A DNA stretch of 42,424 nt from Gemmataceae bacterium (GTDB taxonomy: Bacteria > Planctomycetota > Planctomycetia > Gemmatales > Gemmataceae). A program made the position numbers and the translations under genes. This document shows positions 21,144 to 29,979 of this stretch, piece after piece (position 1 is the stretch's first letter; every line of letters starts with the position of its first letter). The notes beneath the pieces were generated by a model. It had not been told where the DNA came from and ran no database searches. It was given only the letters and a program-made list of their open reading frames with translations. The stretch lies in assembly GCA_022616435.1 (NCBI GenBank), contig JAKEET010000083.1:1-42424 (forward strand), written 5' to 3'.

Positions 21144-22214
21144 GGTTCCCCACGCCTCACGGAAGAACCGCACCCAGTTGCCGGCCATGATGCCTTCCAC
21201 GTCCGCGTCCGTGTAGGCGCGCTGGCGGAGCAGGTCGGGGAGGCGCTGCAGGTCGGCGATGGTGTCGAGGTCGGCCGGCGATTGCTCCTTGCCGAAGCCG
21301 CCGTCGAGGTCGGTGCCGATGGCGGCGTGCCGGGCGTTGCCGGCCAGCTGGCAGACGCGGTCGATGTGATCGACGATCTTCTCCAGCGGCACGAACGTCT
21401 TGGTCTCGCCGCGGACCCAGTTGGGAATCATCATCCAGGTGTCGAGGGCGTGGCCGATGACCGCGCCGCGAGCGATCAGCTTCCTGGTCTGCTCGTCGGT
21501 GAGCTGCCGCTGGTTGGGAGTCAGCGTGCGGTTGTTGTGATGGCTGGCGAGGACCGGGCCGCCGTAGATGTCCATGGCCTCGTCGAAGCACTGGTCGGAA
21601 AGATGGGTGACGTCGAGGATCATGCCGACGCGCTCCATCTCCCTGAGCAGCGCCGGACCCTGCTCGAACAGGCCGCCTTCGGTGCCGGTGCCGTGGGCGT
21701 AGGGGCTGACGCCGTAGTGGGCCGGGCCGACGATCCGCAGCCCGGCGTTCCACCATTCCTCCACCTGGTCGGGCCGCAGGATCGAATCGGCGCCCTCCAT
21801 GCTGAGGATGAAGCCCAGGGGCAGCGTCGTGGAGTCTTCATCTTCCCGCCATTGGCGCACGTGCTTGTCGAGGGCGGGCCAATCCTTGATCCAGCGCAGG
21901 TGTCCTTCCTGAACCATCCCTTCGTAGTAGGAGAGTTGGCCGTGCGCCGCGCCGTAGGCCGCCGCCATCGACGAGTAACGCTGGATGGCGGGCATGGCGC
22001 CGATGCGCAGGAGCCTGGGCAACAGGGTGGCGATGAAGATGACGACCTTGCCGCGGCGCAGCTCCGGAAAGCTGACCGTGTTGACGCAGCGCCCCTTGTC
22101 GGTGTAGCCGGCGTCGGTCTCGAGCTGCCGGATGCGCGCACACGGCAAGCGCAGGTCGCGGTTCCAGTCGATGGCGTTCCAGGCGAGGTCGAGGTGAGCG
22201 TCGAAGATGAGCAT
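21111..22214 (-). CDS. Membrane dipeptidase-family metallopeptidase (peptidase M19)
   Basis: 367 residues with no signal peptide, so probably cytoplasmic. The binuclear zinc ligands of the renal dipeptidase family can be followed: His7 and Asp9 (DAHLDLAWN), Glu140 (SMEGAD), His204 (DVTHLSD), His225 (ASHHNNR), and Asp302 (IGTDLDGGFG). Family members cleave dipeptides, including D-residue ones, or related amides. ATG at 22214 was chosen because MLIFDAHLD matches the usual family start; an in-frame TTG at 22241 is less likely. It begins 23 bases after the BrnA-like antitoxin stop, so it may be transcribed from the toxin-antitoxin promoter. The C-terminus (RMNADERS) is repeat-derived. Confidence 0.92.
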   Translation of the reverse strand: MLIFDAHLDLAWNAIDWNRDLRLPCARIRQLETDAGYTDKGRCVNTVSFPELRRGKVVIFIATLLPRLLRIGAMPAIQRYSSMAAAYGAAHGQLSYYEGMVQEGHLRWIKDWPALDKHVRQWREDEDSTTLPLGFILSMEGADSILRPDQVEEWWNAGLRIVGPAHYGVSPYAHGTGTEGGLFEQGPALLREMERVGMILDVTHLSDQCFDEAMDIYGGPVLASHHNNRTLTPNQRQLTDEQTRKLIARGAVIGHALDTWMMIPNWVRGETKTFVPLEKIVDHIDRVCQLAGNARHAAIGTDLDGGFGKEQSPADLDTIADLQRLPDLLRQRAYTDADVEGIMAGNWVRFFREAWGTGPRMNADERS

Positions 22215-22237
22215 GAGGCGGCCCTGGGGTGAACATG

Positions 22238-22456
22238 TCAAACGGGGTTCTTCTTGTGGCTTCGACGAGCGATTCTCAAGAGAGCTCGAAGCGCGTCGTT
22301 CACCGCCTTGGCGTTCGGGAACGCGGCGGCAATGTCGGGATCGAGAACGACGACGTTCGTTCCTTGAGCGTAGCGCTTGGCGTACTTGCCGCGCACGCCC
22401 TCGCTGAAGTCGTACTCGTCGAGCATTTCGCGCTCGGACTTACTCGTCCGTTTCAT
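22238..22456 (-). CDS. brnA: BrnA-like antitoxin
   Basis: 72 residues. The start ATG at 22456 has AAAGGAAG about six bases upstream. The gene overlaps the end of the BrnT-like toxin by 17 bases. The sequence MKRTSKSEREMLDEYDFSEGV is basic then acidic, and is followed by a segment (VVVLDPDIAAAFPNAKAVNDALRALLRIAR) that looks like the C-terminal DNA-binding ribbon-helix-helix of BrnA. BrnA neutralises BrnT and represses its own promoter. It lies directly upstream of the dipeptidase gene. The family call rests mainly on partnership with BrnT. Confidence 0.78.
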   Translation of the reverse strand: MKRTSKSEREMLDEYDFSEGVRGKYAKRYAQGTNVVVLDPDIAAAFPNAKAVNDALRALLRIARRSHKKNPV

Positions 22457-22721
22457 GCTGCTTCCTTTCGCGGCGCGACGCTCTGCGTGCGCTGATACGA
22501 ATCTTATCATCGCGATCGGTGAACGACACTACTACCAATAACCGCGCACGGTTGGACTCGCCGAGAATCACGTATCGATCTTCTTCTTCGGAGTGCTGCG
22601 GATCAAAGATGGTCTTGGAAAGCGGATCGCCAAATACGGTGGCCGCTTCTTCAAATGCAACGGCGTGTTTGGTCAGGTTGCGCCGCGCCTTGTCGGCGTC
22701 CCATTCGAACGATAGAGCCAT
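22440..22721 (-). CDS. brnT: BrnT-family toxin (DUF497)
   Basis: 93 residues with the full family pattern: FEWDADKARRNLTKHAV at the start, FEEAATVFGDPLSKTIFDP, then EEEDRYVILGESNRARLLVVVSF and a final RIRISARRASRRER. BrnT is a RelE-fold RNase; the C-terminal Arg/His-rich part supplies catalytic residues. It precedes its antitoxin, the usual order for this family. No clear ribosome site was seen before the ATG. A 32-base quasi-palindrome lies 4-36 bases upstream and could be the repressor site. Confidence 0.9.
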   Translation of the reverse strand: MALSFEWDADKARRNLTKHAVAFEEAATVFGDPLSKTIFDPQHSEEEDRYVILGESNRARLLVVVSFTDRDDKIRISARRASRRERKQHETDE

Positions 22722-22725
22722 GACT

Positions 22726-22757
22726 GGTCGCGCCCAGGAATACTCCCAGGCGCAACC
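22726..22757. promoter_or_regulatory. Quasi-palindrome upstream of brnT, possible operator
   Basis: The arms GGTCGCGCC and GGCGCAACC pair at 8 of 9 positions around a short asymmetric centre. The position just upstream of the toxin start fits autorepression, but a dispersed hairpin element is an equal alternative. Confidence 0.45.
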
Positions 22758-22794
22758 TACGGGATCGTCGGCGCGAATGCCACAGAAATGCCCG

Positions 22795-23583
22795 TTACTG
22801 TTTCGCGGCGCCCGCGACGGTCAACTCATTACTCACCCTCCGAGCCCCTGGAGTGAGCCGGATCATGGCTTCCACCAGGCGGCGTTCCTCGGCGGTGGCG
22901 ACCTGGCCGCGCAGGAACACGATGCCGTTGGCGACCGACACGTCGATGTTGTCCTTGTTCGTGAGTCTCGTCGAACCCTTCACAACGTCGCGCAACTCCG
23001 CCTGCAGCGCGGAGGCCACCGGGGCAATGATCGGGACATCGGAGCTCAGCTCGGTCCGGTACGGGATGGCCCGGTTCATGCCATAGGTGGTGAAGGCAAC
23101 GAGCGACGAGGTGGTGGCCGTCCGCGTGCCGGTGCGGGTGCCGCCGCGGATGTTGGACGTCGTGGTGGTCGTCGCGTACGTCGGCTGGTTGAACGTGGCC
23201 TTGCCGGTCGCGCCGTTGACCATGAGGCCCAGCGACAGCGGGTTGACATAGTTGGGGCCGAAGGGATTGGACGCCGCCGGGATCACGGCGCCGCCGCCGG
23301 CTGCGCGGCCTGTGGTGGTGGCGGCGGTGTTGCCGGTGAAGCCGCCCTGTCCGCCGGAGTATCCAGTGCCGGTGGTGCCGAACGCGTTGGCGAGATCGGC
23401 GCCGGCGCTGCCGGCCTGCCCGAAGAGGCTGGTGCCGCCGCCGGCGCCGCCCCCAATCGTTCCGCTGCCGCCGCCCGAAACGATGCTGGTCTGCTGCGCC
23501 TCGGCCAGGCGATTTGCCCCCCAGAGCGTAAGCCAAGCAGCCAGGGCAATCGAGGCATTCCGGAGAAGTCGACGACGACCCAT
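22795..23583 (-). CDS. Secreted BON-domain protein
   Basis: 262 residues. ATG at 23583 is set by GGGGAGGA about six bases upstream; earlier in-frame ATGs lack such a site. A signal peptide covers about 1-30 (RRRLLRNASIALAAWLTLW). A low-complexity Gly/Thr/Ala/Ser region (about 35-170) follows, then one BON domain at the C-terminus (about 185-258): LTNKDNIDVSVANGIVFLRGQVATAEERR, with the typical NGIVFLRG strand and the closing GARRVSNELTV. BON domains bind phospholipid or act in envelope stability. Divergent from the oxidoreductase at 23827, with a 243-base intergenic region where I see no further gene. Confidence 0.88.
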   Translation of the reverse strand: MGRRRLLRNASIALAAWLTLWGANRLAEAQQTSIVSGGGSGTIGGGAGGGTSLFGQAGSAGADLANAFGTTGTGYSGGQGGFTGNTAATTTGRAAGGGAVIPAASNPFGPNYVNPLSLGLMVNGATGKATFNQPTYATTTTTSNIRGGTRTGTRTATTSSLVAFTTYGMNRAIPYRTELSSDVPIIAPVASALQAELRDVVKGSTRLTNKDNIDVSVANGIVFLRGQVATAEERRLVEAMIRLTPGARRVSNELTVAGAAKQ

Positions 23584-23826
23584 GGCGGTCCTCCCCATCT
23601 TGCCGGATCGACGACGACGCGTGTCGATCCGTATCGTTACCATCGGCTCAAACGGCAACCACAATGCAGGTTCTCTGAGTCTTGATTATGTGCGCCGTCG
23701 CACCGCGCCGCAACAGCATCCGGCGATTTCTAATCGCTTCTTCATTTTGCTGCCAGTCCGACTTCGAATGGCGTACGATGTCGTGATACCGGGCAACCGG
23801 GGCAGCGCACAGATCGGCGAAACCAT

Positions 23827-24975
23827 ATGTCGAAACCCGCATCCGCCCTCATCGGCGCCGGCTTCATCGGCCCCGTCCACGTCGAGGCGCTGCGCCGGCT
23901 CGATCGTCCGCTTGCCGGCGTCCTGGCCTCGTCGCCGGACAAGTCCCGGCAAGCAGCCCAGGTCCTCGGCATGCCGCGCGGTTACGCGTCCCTGGATGAA
24001 TTGCTCGCCGACCCGGCGGTCGGCGCTGTCCACATCACCTCCCCCAATCGCCGCCATTACGAACAGGCCAAACGAGCGCTCGCCGCCGGCAAGCACGTGA
24101 TCTGCGAAAAGCCGCTGGCGATGAATGCGCGGGAATCGAGCGAGCTGGTCGCGCTCGCGGACCAAGCGAAACGCGTTGCCGCCGTCTGTTACAACGTTCG
24201 CTTCTATCCGCTGTGCCTGGAAGTCAAGGAGCGGATCGCCGCCGGGGAGCTTGGCGAGATTTATCACGTCGCCGGCAGCTACGTGCAGGATTGGCTGCTA
24301 TACGACACCGACTTCAACTGGCGCGTGCTGGCCTCCGAAGGCGGCGCGCTGCGCACCGTCGCCGACATCGGCACGCACTGGCTCGACTTGATTCAATCCA
24401 TCACCGGGCTGGCCGTGACCGAAGTGTGCGCCGACGTCAAGACCGTGCTGCCGGCCCGGCAACGGCCGGCCGGCTCGGTCGAGACGTTTCAAAGCAAGGT
24501 GCAACCGCGGCAAGCCACGGAGCCGATCGCCATCGACACGGAGGACTACGGCGCGATCTTGCTTCATTTTCAGAACGGCGCCCGCGGCTCGTGCACGGTG
24601 TCGCAGGTGACCGCCGGCCGCAAGAACTGCCTGCGCTTCGAGATCGCCGGCAGCAAGGGCGCGCTGGCCTGGGACAGCGAGCGGCCCAACGAACTGTGGC
24701 TGGGCCATCGCGATCGACCCAACGAGCTGCTGATCCGCGACCCCGCGCTGTTGCGGCCGGGCGTCCGCCCCTTCGCGAGTTATCCGGGCGGCCACAACGA
24801 GGGATTTCCTGACACATTCAAGCAACTGTTCCGCGCGGTGTACGACGCCATCGACGCAGGGGACATGCAGGCGCCGCGCCGGTTCCCGACGTTTGTCGAC
24901 GGCCACCGCGAGATCGTGTTGTGCGAGGCGGTGCTGCGGAGCAATGCCGAGCGCGCTTGGGTGCGGGTGTCATAG
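23827..24975 (+). CDS. Gfo/Idh/MocA-family oxidoreductase
   Basis: 382 residues. The N-terminal NAD(P)-binding motif is GAGFIG at 10-15. The catalytic block CEKPLAMN contains Lys95 of the EKP motif. Further on, [17 protein letters not shown] is the family's (G)GxxxDxGxHxxD active-site motif, with the substrate-binding C-terminal domain around it. No signal peptide, so cytoplasmic, unlike many planctomycete members with Tat signals. These enzymes oxidise or reduce sugars and cyclitols. It is followed 48 bases downstream by sulfatase 3 on the same strand, which suggests use of sugars released by that enzyme. Ribosome site weak. Confidence 0.9.
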   Translation: MSKPASALIGAGFIGPVHVEALRRLDRPLAGVLASSPDKSRQAAQVLGMPRGYASLDELLADPAVGAVHITSPNRRHYEQAKRALAAGKHVICEKPLAMNARESSELVALADQAKRVAAVCYNVRFYPLCLEVKERIAAGELGEIYHVAGSYVQDWLLYDTDFNWRVLASEGGALRTVADIGTHWLDLIQSITGLAVTEVCADVKTVLPARQRPAGSVETFQSKVQPRQATEPIAIDTEDYGAILLHFQNGARGSCTVSQVTAGRKNCLRFEIAGSKGALAWDSERPNELWLGHRDRPNELLIRDPALLRPGVRPFASYPGGHNEGFPDTFKQLFRAVYDAIDAGDMQAPRRFPTFVDGHREIVLCEAVLRSNAERAWVRVS

Positions 24976-25023
24976 CATGACTTCATAGCAGGATTCACAT
25001 TGATCCACATGCAAGGAGACGCC

Positions 25024-26715
25024 ATGTCCGCGCGATGGTCGCTTGCCGTATGTCTGCTGGCGTTCGCGCCCACGTGGGCCGGCGCCAGCGGCTCACAGAA
25101 ACAAACGGACACGAAACGTCCGAACATCCTGTTCCTGTTCGCCGACGACTGGGGCCGCTACGCCAGTTGTTACGCCAAGGTGGACGGCCGGCCGTCGCCG
25201 AACATGGTGGTGCGGACGCCGAACATCGACCGCGTGGCCCGGCGCGGCGTCATGTTTCGCAACGCCTACGTCGCCGCTCCGTCGTGCACGCCGTCGCGCA
25301 GCGCCCTCCTCTCGGGGCGCTACTTCTTCAAGACGGGCCGCGGGGCCATCCTCCAGGGCGCCGTCTGGGATGCGGAGATCCCGTCCTGGCCGCTCTTGCT
25401 CCACCGCGCCGGCTACTTCATCGGCAAGGCGTTCAAGGTGTGGAGCCCCGGCACGCCGGTGGACGCCCCGTTCGGCATGCAGAAGCACGCGTTTCAAGGC
25501 GCCGGCGGGCTTTACAACAACTTCTCCGAGAACGCGACCAAGATGGTAGAGGGGGGCATGAGCGTCGACGCCGCCCGCACGAAGTTGCTCAAGGAGGTCC
25601 GCGACAACTTCCAGTCCTTCCTGAAGGCGCGGCCCAAGGAGCAGCCATTCTGCTTCTGGTTCGGCCCGACGCTCGTCCATCGCAAGTGGGAGAAGGGCTC
25701 GGGCAAGAAGCTGTGGAACATCGACACGGACGATCTGAAGGGCAAGCTGCCGAAGTTCCTGCCGGACGTGCCCGAGGTCCGCGAGGACTTCGCCGACTAC
25801 CTCGGCGAAATTCAGGCCTGGGACGCGGGCGTCGGCGTCATCCTGCAGCTGCTCGAAGCGGCGGGTGAGCTCGACAACACCGTCATCATCATCAGCGGCG
25901 ACCACGGCGCGCCGGGCTTTCCGGGCGGCAAGTGCAACCTCTACGACTTCGGCGTCGGCGTCGCGCTGATCGCGAGCGGGCCGGGCATTCCGCCCGGCCC
26001 CCTCTCCCCCAGGAAGACGGGCAGGGGTGAGGGGGGACGCGTGGTCAATGACTTCGTCAACCTGATGGACCTGGCGCCGACCTTCCTCGAAATCGGCGGC
26101 CTGGAGAAAGCTCCCGGCATGCAGGGCCGCAGCTTCCTCAACGTGTTGCGCTCGAAGAAATCCGGGCTGGTCGATCCGGAGCGAACCTGGGTGGTGACCG
26201 GCCGCGAACGTCACGTGGCCGGCGCTCGCGACAACCACGTCCCGTATCCGCAACGGGCGCTGCGCACCGACAAGTTCCTGTACATCCGCAACTTCGCGCC
26301 GGACCGCTGGCCGCTGGGCGATCCGAAAACCGTCACGGCGACCACGGCCCCATCGGCCAACGCCCTGGAGCATGACACGTTCGCCTGCTTCGCCGACATG
26401 GACGCCAGCCCGACGCGCGCCTGGCTGGTGGCCCAGCGCAACGATCCCAAGTGGCAATGGCATTACAACTACGCGTTCGGCAAGCGACCGGCGGAAGAGC
26501 TGTTCGACATCGCCAAGGATCCCGATCAGGTCCACAACGTCGCGGCCGATCCGGCCTACGCCGGGGCCAAGAAGGAGCTGGCGACGCGGCTGCTTGGGAT
26601 CCTCACCGACGCCGGCGACCCGCGCGTCACAGGCGACGGCCAGACATTCGAGCGGCCGCCGTTCACCGACGGGGTGGAGGCCAAGAAGAAGAAAGGCAAG
26701 AAATCGAAGTTTTGA
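25024..26715 (+). CDS. Secreted type I sulfatase (third copy)
   Basis: 563 residues. ATG at 25024 is fixed by AAGGAG five bases upstream; an in-frame ATG at 25000 is not. The signal peptide is about 1-22. Asp41-Asp42 are in FLFADDWG and the formylglycine motif CTPSR is at 88-92. IIISGDHGAPGFPGGKCNLYDFG holds the later metal ligands. This is the heparan-N-sulfatase-like subgroup by its long VRTPNIDRVARRGVMF start and the SGDHG block; that is a tentative call. A 13-codon repeat-derived insertion interrupts the surface loop between GPGIPPG and RVVNDF. The C-terminus is Lys-rich (EAKKKKGKKSKF). Confidence 0.93.
   Translation: MSARWSLAVCLLAFAPTWAGASGSQKQTDTKRPNILFLFADDWGRYASCYAKVDGRPSPNMVVRTPNIDRVARRGVMFRNAYVAAPSCTPSRSALLSGRYFFKTGRGAILQGAVWDAEIPSWPLLLHRAGYFIGKAFKVWSPGTPVDAPFGMQKHAFQGAGGLYNNFSENATKMVEGGMSVDAARTKLLKEVRDNFQSFLKARPKEQPFCFWFGPTLVHRKWEKGSGKKLWNIDTDDLKGKLPKFLPDVPEVREDFADYLGEIQAWDAGVGVILQLLEAAGELDNTVIIISGDHGAPGFPGGKCNLYDFGVGVALIASGPGIPPGPLSPRKTGRGEGGRVVNDFVNLMDLAPTFLEIGGLEKAPGMQGRSFLNVLRSKKSGLVDPERTWVVTGRERHVAGARDNHVPYPQRALRTDKFLYIRNFAPDRWPLGDPKTVTATTAPSANALEHDTFACFADMDASPTRAWLVAQRNDPKWQWHYNYAFGKRPAEELFDIAKDPDQVHNVAADPAYAGAKKELATRLLGILTDAGDPRVTGDGQTFERPPFTDGVEAKKKKGKKSKF
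25999..26037 (+). repeat. In-frame 39-bp PLTPGPSP-type element inside sulfatase 3
   Basis: Encodes PLSPRKTGRGEGG. CCCCCTCTCCCCC at one end and GGGGTGAGGGGG at the other can pair. Without it the flanks join as GIPPG-RVVNDF, the sequence expected for the family. Confidence 0.85.
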
Positions 26716-26772
26716 ACAGATCGGCGCCGAGCAAGAAAGCGCCGAGACAGCCTAGCGGGTCAGACCCATGAT

Positions 26773-27861
26773 TCACCGCGGCTGAAACTCGAGCTCCAGC
26801 TTCTGCGCCGGCCGCTTCGGCGTGAGCAAGTCCATGTCGAACGGCCGCGACGGCGTGTTGCCGGCGACGTCCTCCAGGTCCGGGCTCACGCCGACATGGT
26901 AAGGCCCCGCCTGCCACGGCGCGCTCGGCGTGAACCGCCAGCTCTTCTCGCCCTTGCCGACCGCGATCGCGCCCTCGATGGTCCGGCCCTTGCCGTTCAT
27001 CACGGTCAGGCCGGTGTAGAGCGAGCGGTAATCGACGCTCTTGGGAAGGGTCAGCGTCACGGCGTCGCGCGTGCCGGCCGCCGGCGCCGCCAGTTTCCAG
27101 TCGCCCAGCTCGATGCGGACGCGGTCCTCGGCCGTCGTGCGGAACTTCTTGATCGTGTCCTTGCCGATCTTGTTGCCTTCCAGATCCGTCCATTCGCCGC
27201 GGACGACCAGCGCGTAGGATCGGTTCTTGTACAGCACCGGGCCCATCAGCTCGCGCAGCTCGACGCCCCATTTGATGCGGCCGGGATGGATGAACAGGAT
27301 CAGGCAGTTGTGCTCCTCGTCCCAGATTTCATCGACGAGCCACGGCTCCTCGACTTCCTGCCCTTTGTCGTCGAGGATGGCCAGGTGCTTGAAGAGCCCC
27401 GTGCCGCCGCGCATGGGCCGGTCGAAATAGATGTAGAAGCGCAGGTGGTTGGCGGGCAGCACGTCGGCGCTGGGATAGATCTTGACGACCCTGGGCGGCG
27501 CCTTGGGGGCGAGCATCGGCACGCGGTAATCGAGCGAAGCGACCGTCCCCGCTTTCAGGCTGGCACGATACGTGGCGCCGGCGTTGAGCGGAGAGCGCGG
27601 CGTGAACGTCAGCTCGTTGCCGGCACGCTCGTACTTGCCGAGCATGCTCGGGCCGGGCGTCTTCGCATCGTCCGCCAAGAGCGACAGCGTCAGGATCGTT
27701 TGGCCCTGTTCTTGCGTCAGCCGGCCGGCGGGCAACTTGCCGGCCAGCTCGGCGGGCAAGCGCGCCACGACCTTCCGGCCGGCGGGCGTCTTCTCGAAGC
27801 GGAGTGGCGCGTCGGCGCTTTGGGTGCAAACAACCATCGCGGTGCAGAGGAGGAGTCGCAT
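26773..27861 (-). CDS. Secreted protein of unknown function with Ig-like segments
   Basis: 362 residues from the ATG at 27861; signal peptide short (MRLLLCTAMVVCTQSAD). A middle region (about 75-240) reads like bacterial Ig/SbsA-type repeats: PLNAGATYRASLKAGTV, VVKIYPSADVLPANHLRFYIYFDRPM, then VDEIWDEEHNCLILFIHPGRIKWGV. A final beta-rich part ends KLELEFQPR. No catalytic motif is visible. It follows the unknown gene at 27888 by 26 bases on the same strand, so they may be one unit. It converges on sulfatase 3 with only 57 bases between the stops. Confidence 0.8.
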   Translation of the reverse strand: MRLLLCTAMVVCTQSADAPLRFEKTPAGRKVVARLPAELAGKLPAGRLTQEQGQTILTLSLLADDAKTPGPSMLGKYERAGNELTFTPRSPLNAGATYRASLKAGTVASLDYRVPMLAPKAPPRVVKIYPSADVLPANHLRFYIYFDRPMRGGTGLFKHLAILDDKGQEVEEPWLVDEIWDEEHNCLILFIHPGRIKWGVELRELMGPVLYKNRSYALVVRGEWTDLEGNKIGKDTIKKFRTTAEDRVRIELGDWKLAAPAAGTRDAVTLTLPKSVDYRSLYTGLTVMNGKGRTIEGAIAVGKGEKSWRFTPSAPWQAGPYHVGVSPDLEDVAGNTPSRPFDMDLLTPKRPAQKLELEFQPR

Positions 27862-27887
27862 GGCACACCTGGGGTGGAAACGTGGAT

Positions 27888-28619
27888 CTAATTCGCCTCG
27901 GCGATATCCCGCATACTCACCAACCGCAAACGTCCGAAGGGATTGTGGAGCGGACTTCCAGCCGGCATCTCGGCACGGTTCTCCGCGAAGGCCTGAACAC
28001 GCGGTCCGCCGAGGTCGGCGAGCACATGACCGTCCTCGACCGGCTTGTCGCCCCGGGACAGGTAGCGAATCACTTCGACGATGTCGAAGCCGTCGGCGTC
28101 GACGCGTTTCATGATCACGTCGCGCAAACCCAGCACGTGCATGCCCATTGTCCATACGTCGGACTTGCCGGCGACGATGGCCACGAAGGCGAAGCTGAGC
28201 GCGTCGGGGCCGCCGTCGTCGGTCATCTCCAGCCAATGTCGACCGCCATGAGCGAGCACGCAGTTGTCGATGAACACGCCGGCGCCGCCGGCCCGCACCA
28301 CGGCCGCGGCGGCCTGCATCATCGTCCGGGCCGCCTGCATGGAGCCGCCCGGACCGCTCAAGAGCACATTCACCTTGTAGCCGTCAACCGTCACGAACTC
28401 GTCGTCCGTCGCCGGCTGCCGGCAGGAGGATCGAAAGATCTGGGCAAACTGACCATCGGCCGCCACGGCGCCAAATTGGACCTGCGTCGCGTCCGGCAGG
28501 GTGAGCGTCTCGGGCGTCAAGCGGCAACCGTCCGGCAGGCGCTCGATCAATTCCCCCGGATGCGCCCACGTGCCCGGAATGCGGAGGTCGATGGTGATCG
28601 GGGCGGCTGGGTCAGTCAT
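27888..28619 (-). CDS. Protein of unknown function, possibly DUF4261-like
   Basis: 243 residues. ATG at 28619 has GGAG about ten bases upstream; an in-frame ATG at 28628 sits too close to it. No signal peptide. Recognisable stretches are VDGYKVNVLLSGPGGSMQAARTMMQAAAAVVRAGGAGVFIDNCVLAHGG and a later MGMHVLGLRDVIMKR, followed by DIVEVIRYLSRGDKPVEDGHVL. The pattern of an Ala-rich helix plus an Asn/His-bearing strand recalls DUF4261, but this is a weak match from memory. Function unknown. Upstream lies a clear terminator of the preceding gene. Confidence 0.72.
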   Translation of the reverse strand: MTDPAAPITIDLRIPGTWAHPGELIERLPDGCRLTPETLTLPDATQVQFGAVAADGQFAQIFRSSCRQPATDDEFVTVDGYKVNVLLSGPGGSMQAARTMMQAAAAVVRAGGAGVFIDNCVLAHGGRHWLEMTDDGGPDALSFAFVAIVAGKSDVWTMGMHVLGLRDVIMKRVDADGFDIVEVIRYLSRGDKPVEDGHVLADLGGPRVQAFAENRAEMPAGSPLHNPFGRLRLVSMRDIAEAN

Positions 28620-28648
28620 GTTGACCATTCTCCGCGGGTTCTCCCTAG

Positions 28649-28687
28649 AAAAACAGCCCCGGGAATCACAGCGCTCATCCCGGGGCT
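28649..28687 (-). terminator. Rho-independent terminator after the gene at 28703
   Basis: On the minus strand a perfect 10-bp stem (AGCCCCGGGA with TCCCGGGGCT) closes a 13-base loop and is followed by G then TTTTT. It lies 16 bases after the stop of the gene at 28703-29803 and ends its transcript before the next minus-strand gene. Confidence 0.88.
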
Positions 28688-28702
28688 TGGATGTCAAACA
28701 CA

Positions 28703-29803
28703 TCACGGCAACGGCAACGCCCGCAGGCTCATCCCGCCCTTGCCTTCCACGATCGCCAATGCCCTTGTCCCATCCAGTCGGTCCACCTGCAAGGTGCCGA
28801 AGTAGTCCTTGGCCACCTGCACGAGATCGCTGCCGGCTTCCTGGGCGCCGGCTTTGGCGACGCCCTTGCGCCACGGCGCCTTCTCGTTGATGTTCGTCGT
28901 CTCCTTGAGCAGCTCGGCGTCCACCCGGGCGACCCAGTAGGCGCTCGGGAAGCCGAACGCCGGCTTCCGGTTGTTGCGGCCGACGCTGACGAGGAGATAG
29001 CGCTTGCCGTCGCGCTCGTAGGCGAACATGCCGCGCGGCGTGTTGCCCGTGCCGAGCTCGAGGACGCTGTTGCCGGTGACCTGGTCATCGTCCTTGGCAT
29101 CCTCGATGTTGTAGCGCACCACCGGCGTGCACGTGAACGAGCCGACCACGCTGGTCTTGCCGTTTTCCTCATACGGCATCAAGACGCGCAGGGGCGCGCT
29201 CGTTTCCCACCGGTTGTGGCCGACGTGGAAGGTCTTCGTGCTGATCTGCGTGGTGGCGCCTTTGGCGGCCGGGTTGATCGTGAAGACGCGCGACCCGGCG
29301 AACTTGTCGCTGGCCTGCGTCGCGGCGACGATCTTGCCGCCCGCCCAGGCGATGTCCGTGACCTTGGTGATGGACGCCTTGGGCGCCGCCAGGGTGTAGG
29401 AGTCGTACTTGACGTCGTCGAGCGGCAACTCCGCGACGTTGCCGGCGCCGTCGATGGTCAGGATGACGCTGGTTTTGGTCTTGAGCGATTGCAGCGCGAC
29501 GTAGGCCTTGCCCGATGCCGGATTGACCGCGAGCTTGCGGACCTCGATGTCCTTCGCTTGCTGGCCGAGCTTGCCGGCCAGGACCTGATCGATGTTGGCA
29601 ATCTCCGTCTTGGACCATTTGGTGGGTGTGGTGTCGCCGGTCTCGACCGCGACGACCCGGGCGCCGCCGCCGATCAACAAGAGGCCCTTGGGCCCGAACG
29701 CGATGGCCTCGATCGCCTTGACGTTGGGATTGCCCTGCTCGGCCTGGACGCACGTCGCCAGACCCAGAAGCGCAAGGCACGAGAGAGAGAGGGAACGCTT
29801 CAT
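28703..29803 (-). CDS. Secreted protein of unknown function, propeller-like
   Basis: 366 residues. ATG at 29803 has GGAGGA eight bases upstream. The signal peptide is about 1-21 (SLSLSCLALLGLATCVQA). The rest reads like a beta-propeller: FGPKGLLLIGGGARVVAVETGD, LAVNPASGKAYVALQ, VTDIAWAGGKIVAATQ, FAYERDGKRYLLVSVGRNN. No enzyme motif was found. Similar proteins are common in planctomycetes without assigned function. The terminator at 28649 marks its end. Likely periplasmic. Confidence 0.82.
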   Translation of the reverse strand: MKRSLSLSCLALLGLATCVQAEQGNPNVKAIEAIAFGPKGLLLIGGGARVVAVETGDTTPTKWSKTEIANIDQVLAGKLGQQAKDIEVRKLAVNPASGKAYVALQSLKTKTSVILTIDGAGNVAELPLDDVKYDSYTLAAPKASITKVTDIAWAGGKIVAATQASDKFAGSRVFTINPAAKGATTQISTKTFHVGHNRWETSAPLRVLMPYEENGKTSVVGSFTCTPVVRYNIEDAKDDDQVTGNSVLELGTGNTPRGMFAYERDGKRYLLVSVGRNNRKPAFGFPSAYWVARVDAELLKETTNINEKAPWRKGVAKAGAQEAGSDLVQVAKDYFGTLQVDRLDGTRALAIVEGKGGMSLRALPLP

Positions 29804-29883
29804 TCGACAGTCCTCCGATGAAGAACGTGGGGTTGCCATGACATGGCTAGCCCATGAGATGGCTTGCCATGGCGACATGGTAC

Positions 29884-29922
29884 CGCGCCAAACCGGCGCG
29901 TCTAGCGCGAAACCGGTCGCGC
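29884..29922. repeat. Two adjacent small hairpins with CGCGCC/GCGCGA arms
   Basis: 29884-29889 pairs with 29895-29900 (6 bp, loop AAACC). 29905-29910 pairs with 29917-29922 (6 bp, loop AACCGG). Both loops contain AACC. They sit between the broken vapC-like gene and the gene at 28703. Just left of them (29836-29880) is a run of CATGG/CCATG short palindromes. Confidence 0.7.
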
Positions 29923-29979
29923 CCTGGATTGTTGCTCCGCGGCACTGCGGCACCACCGGCCGGAAGCGAGAGCAACGGT

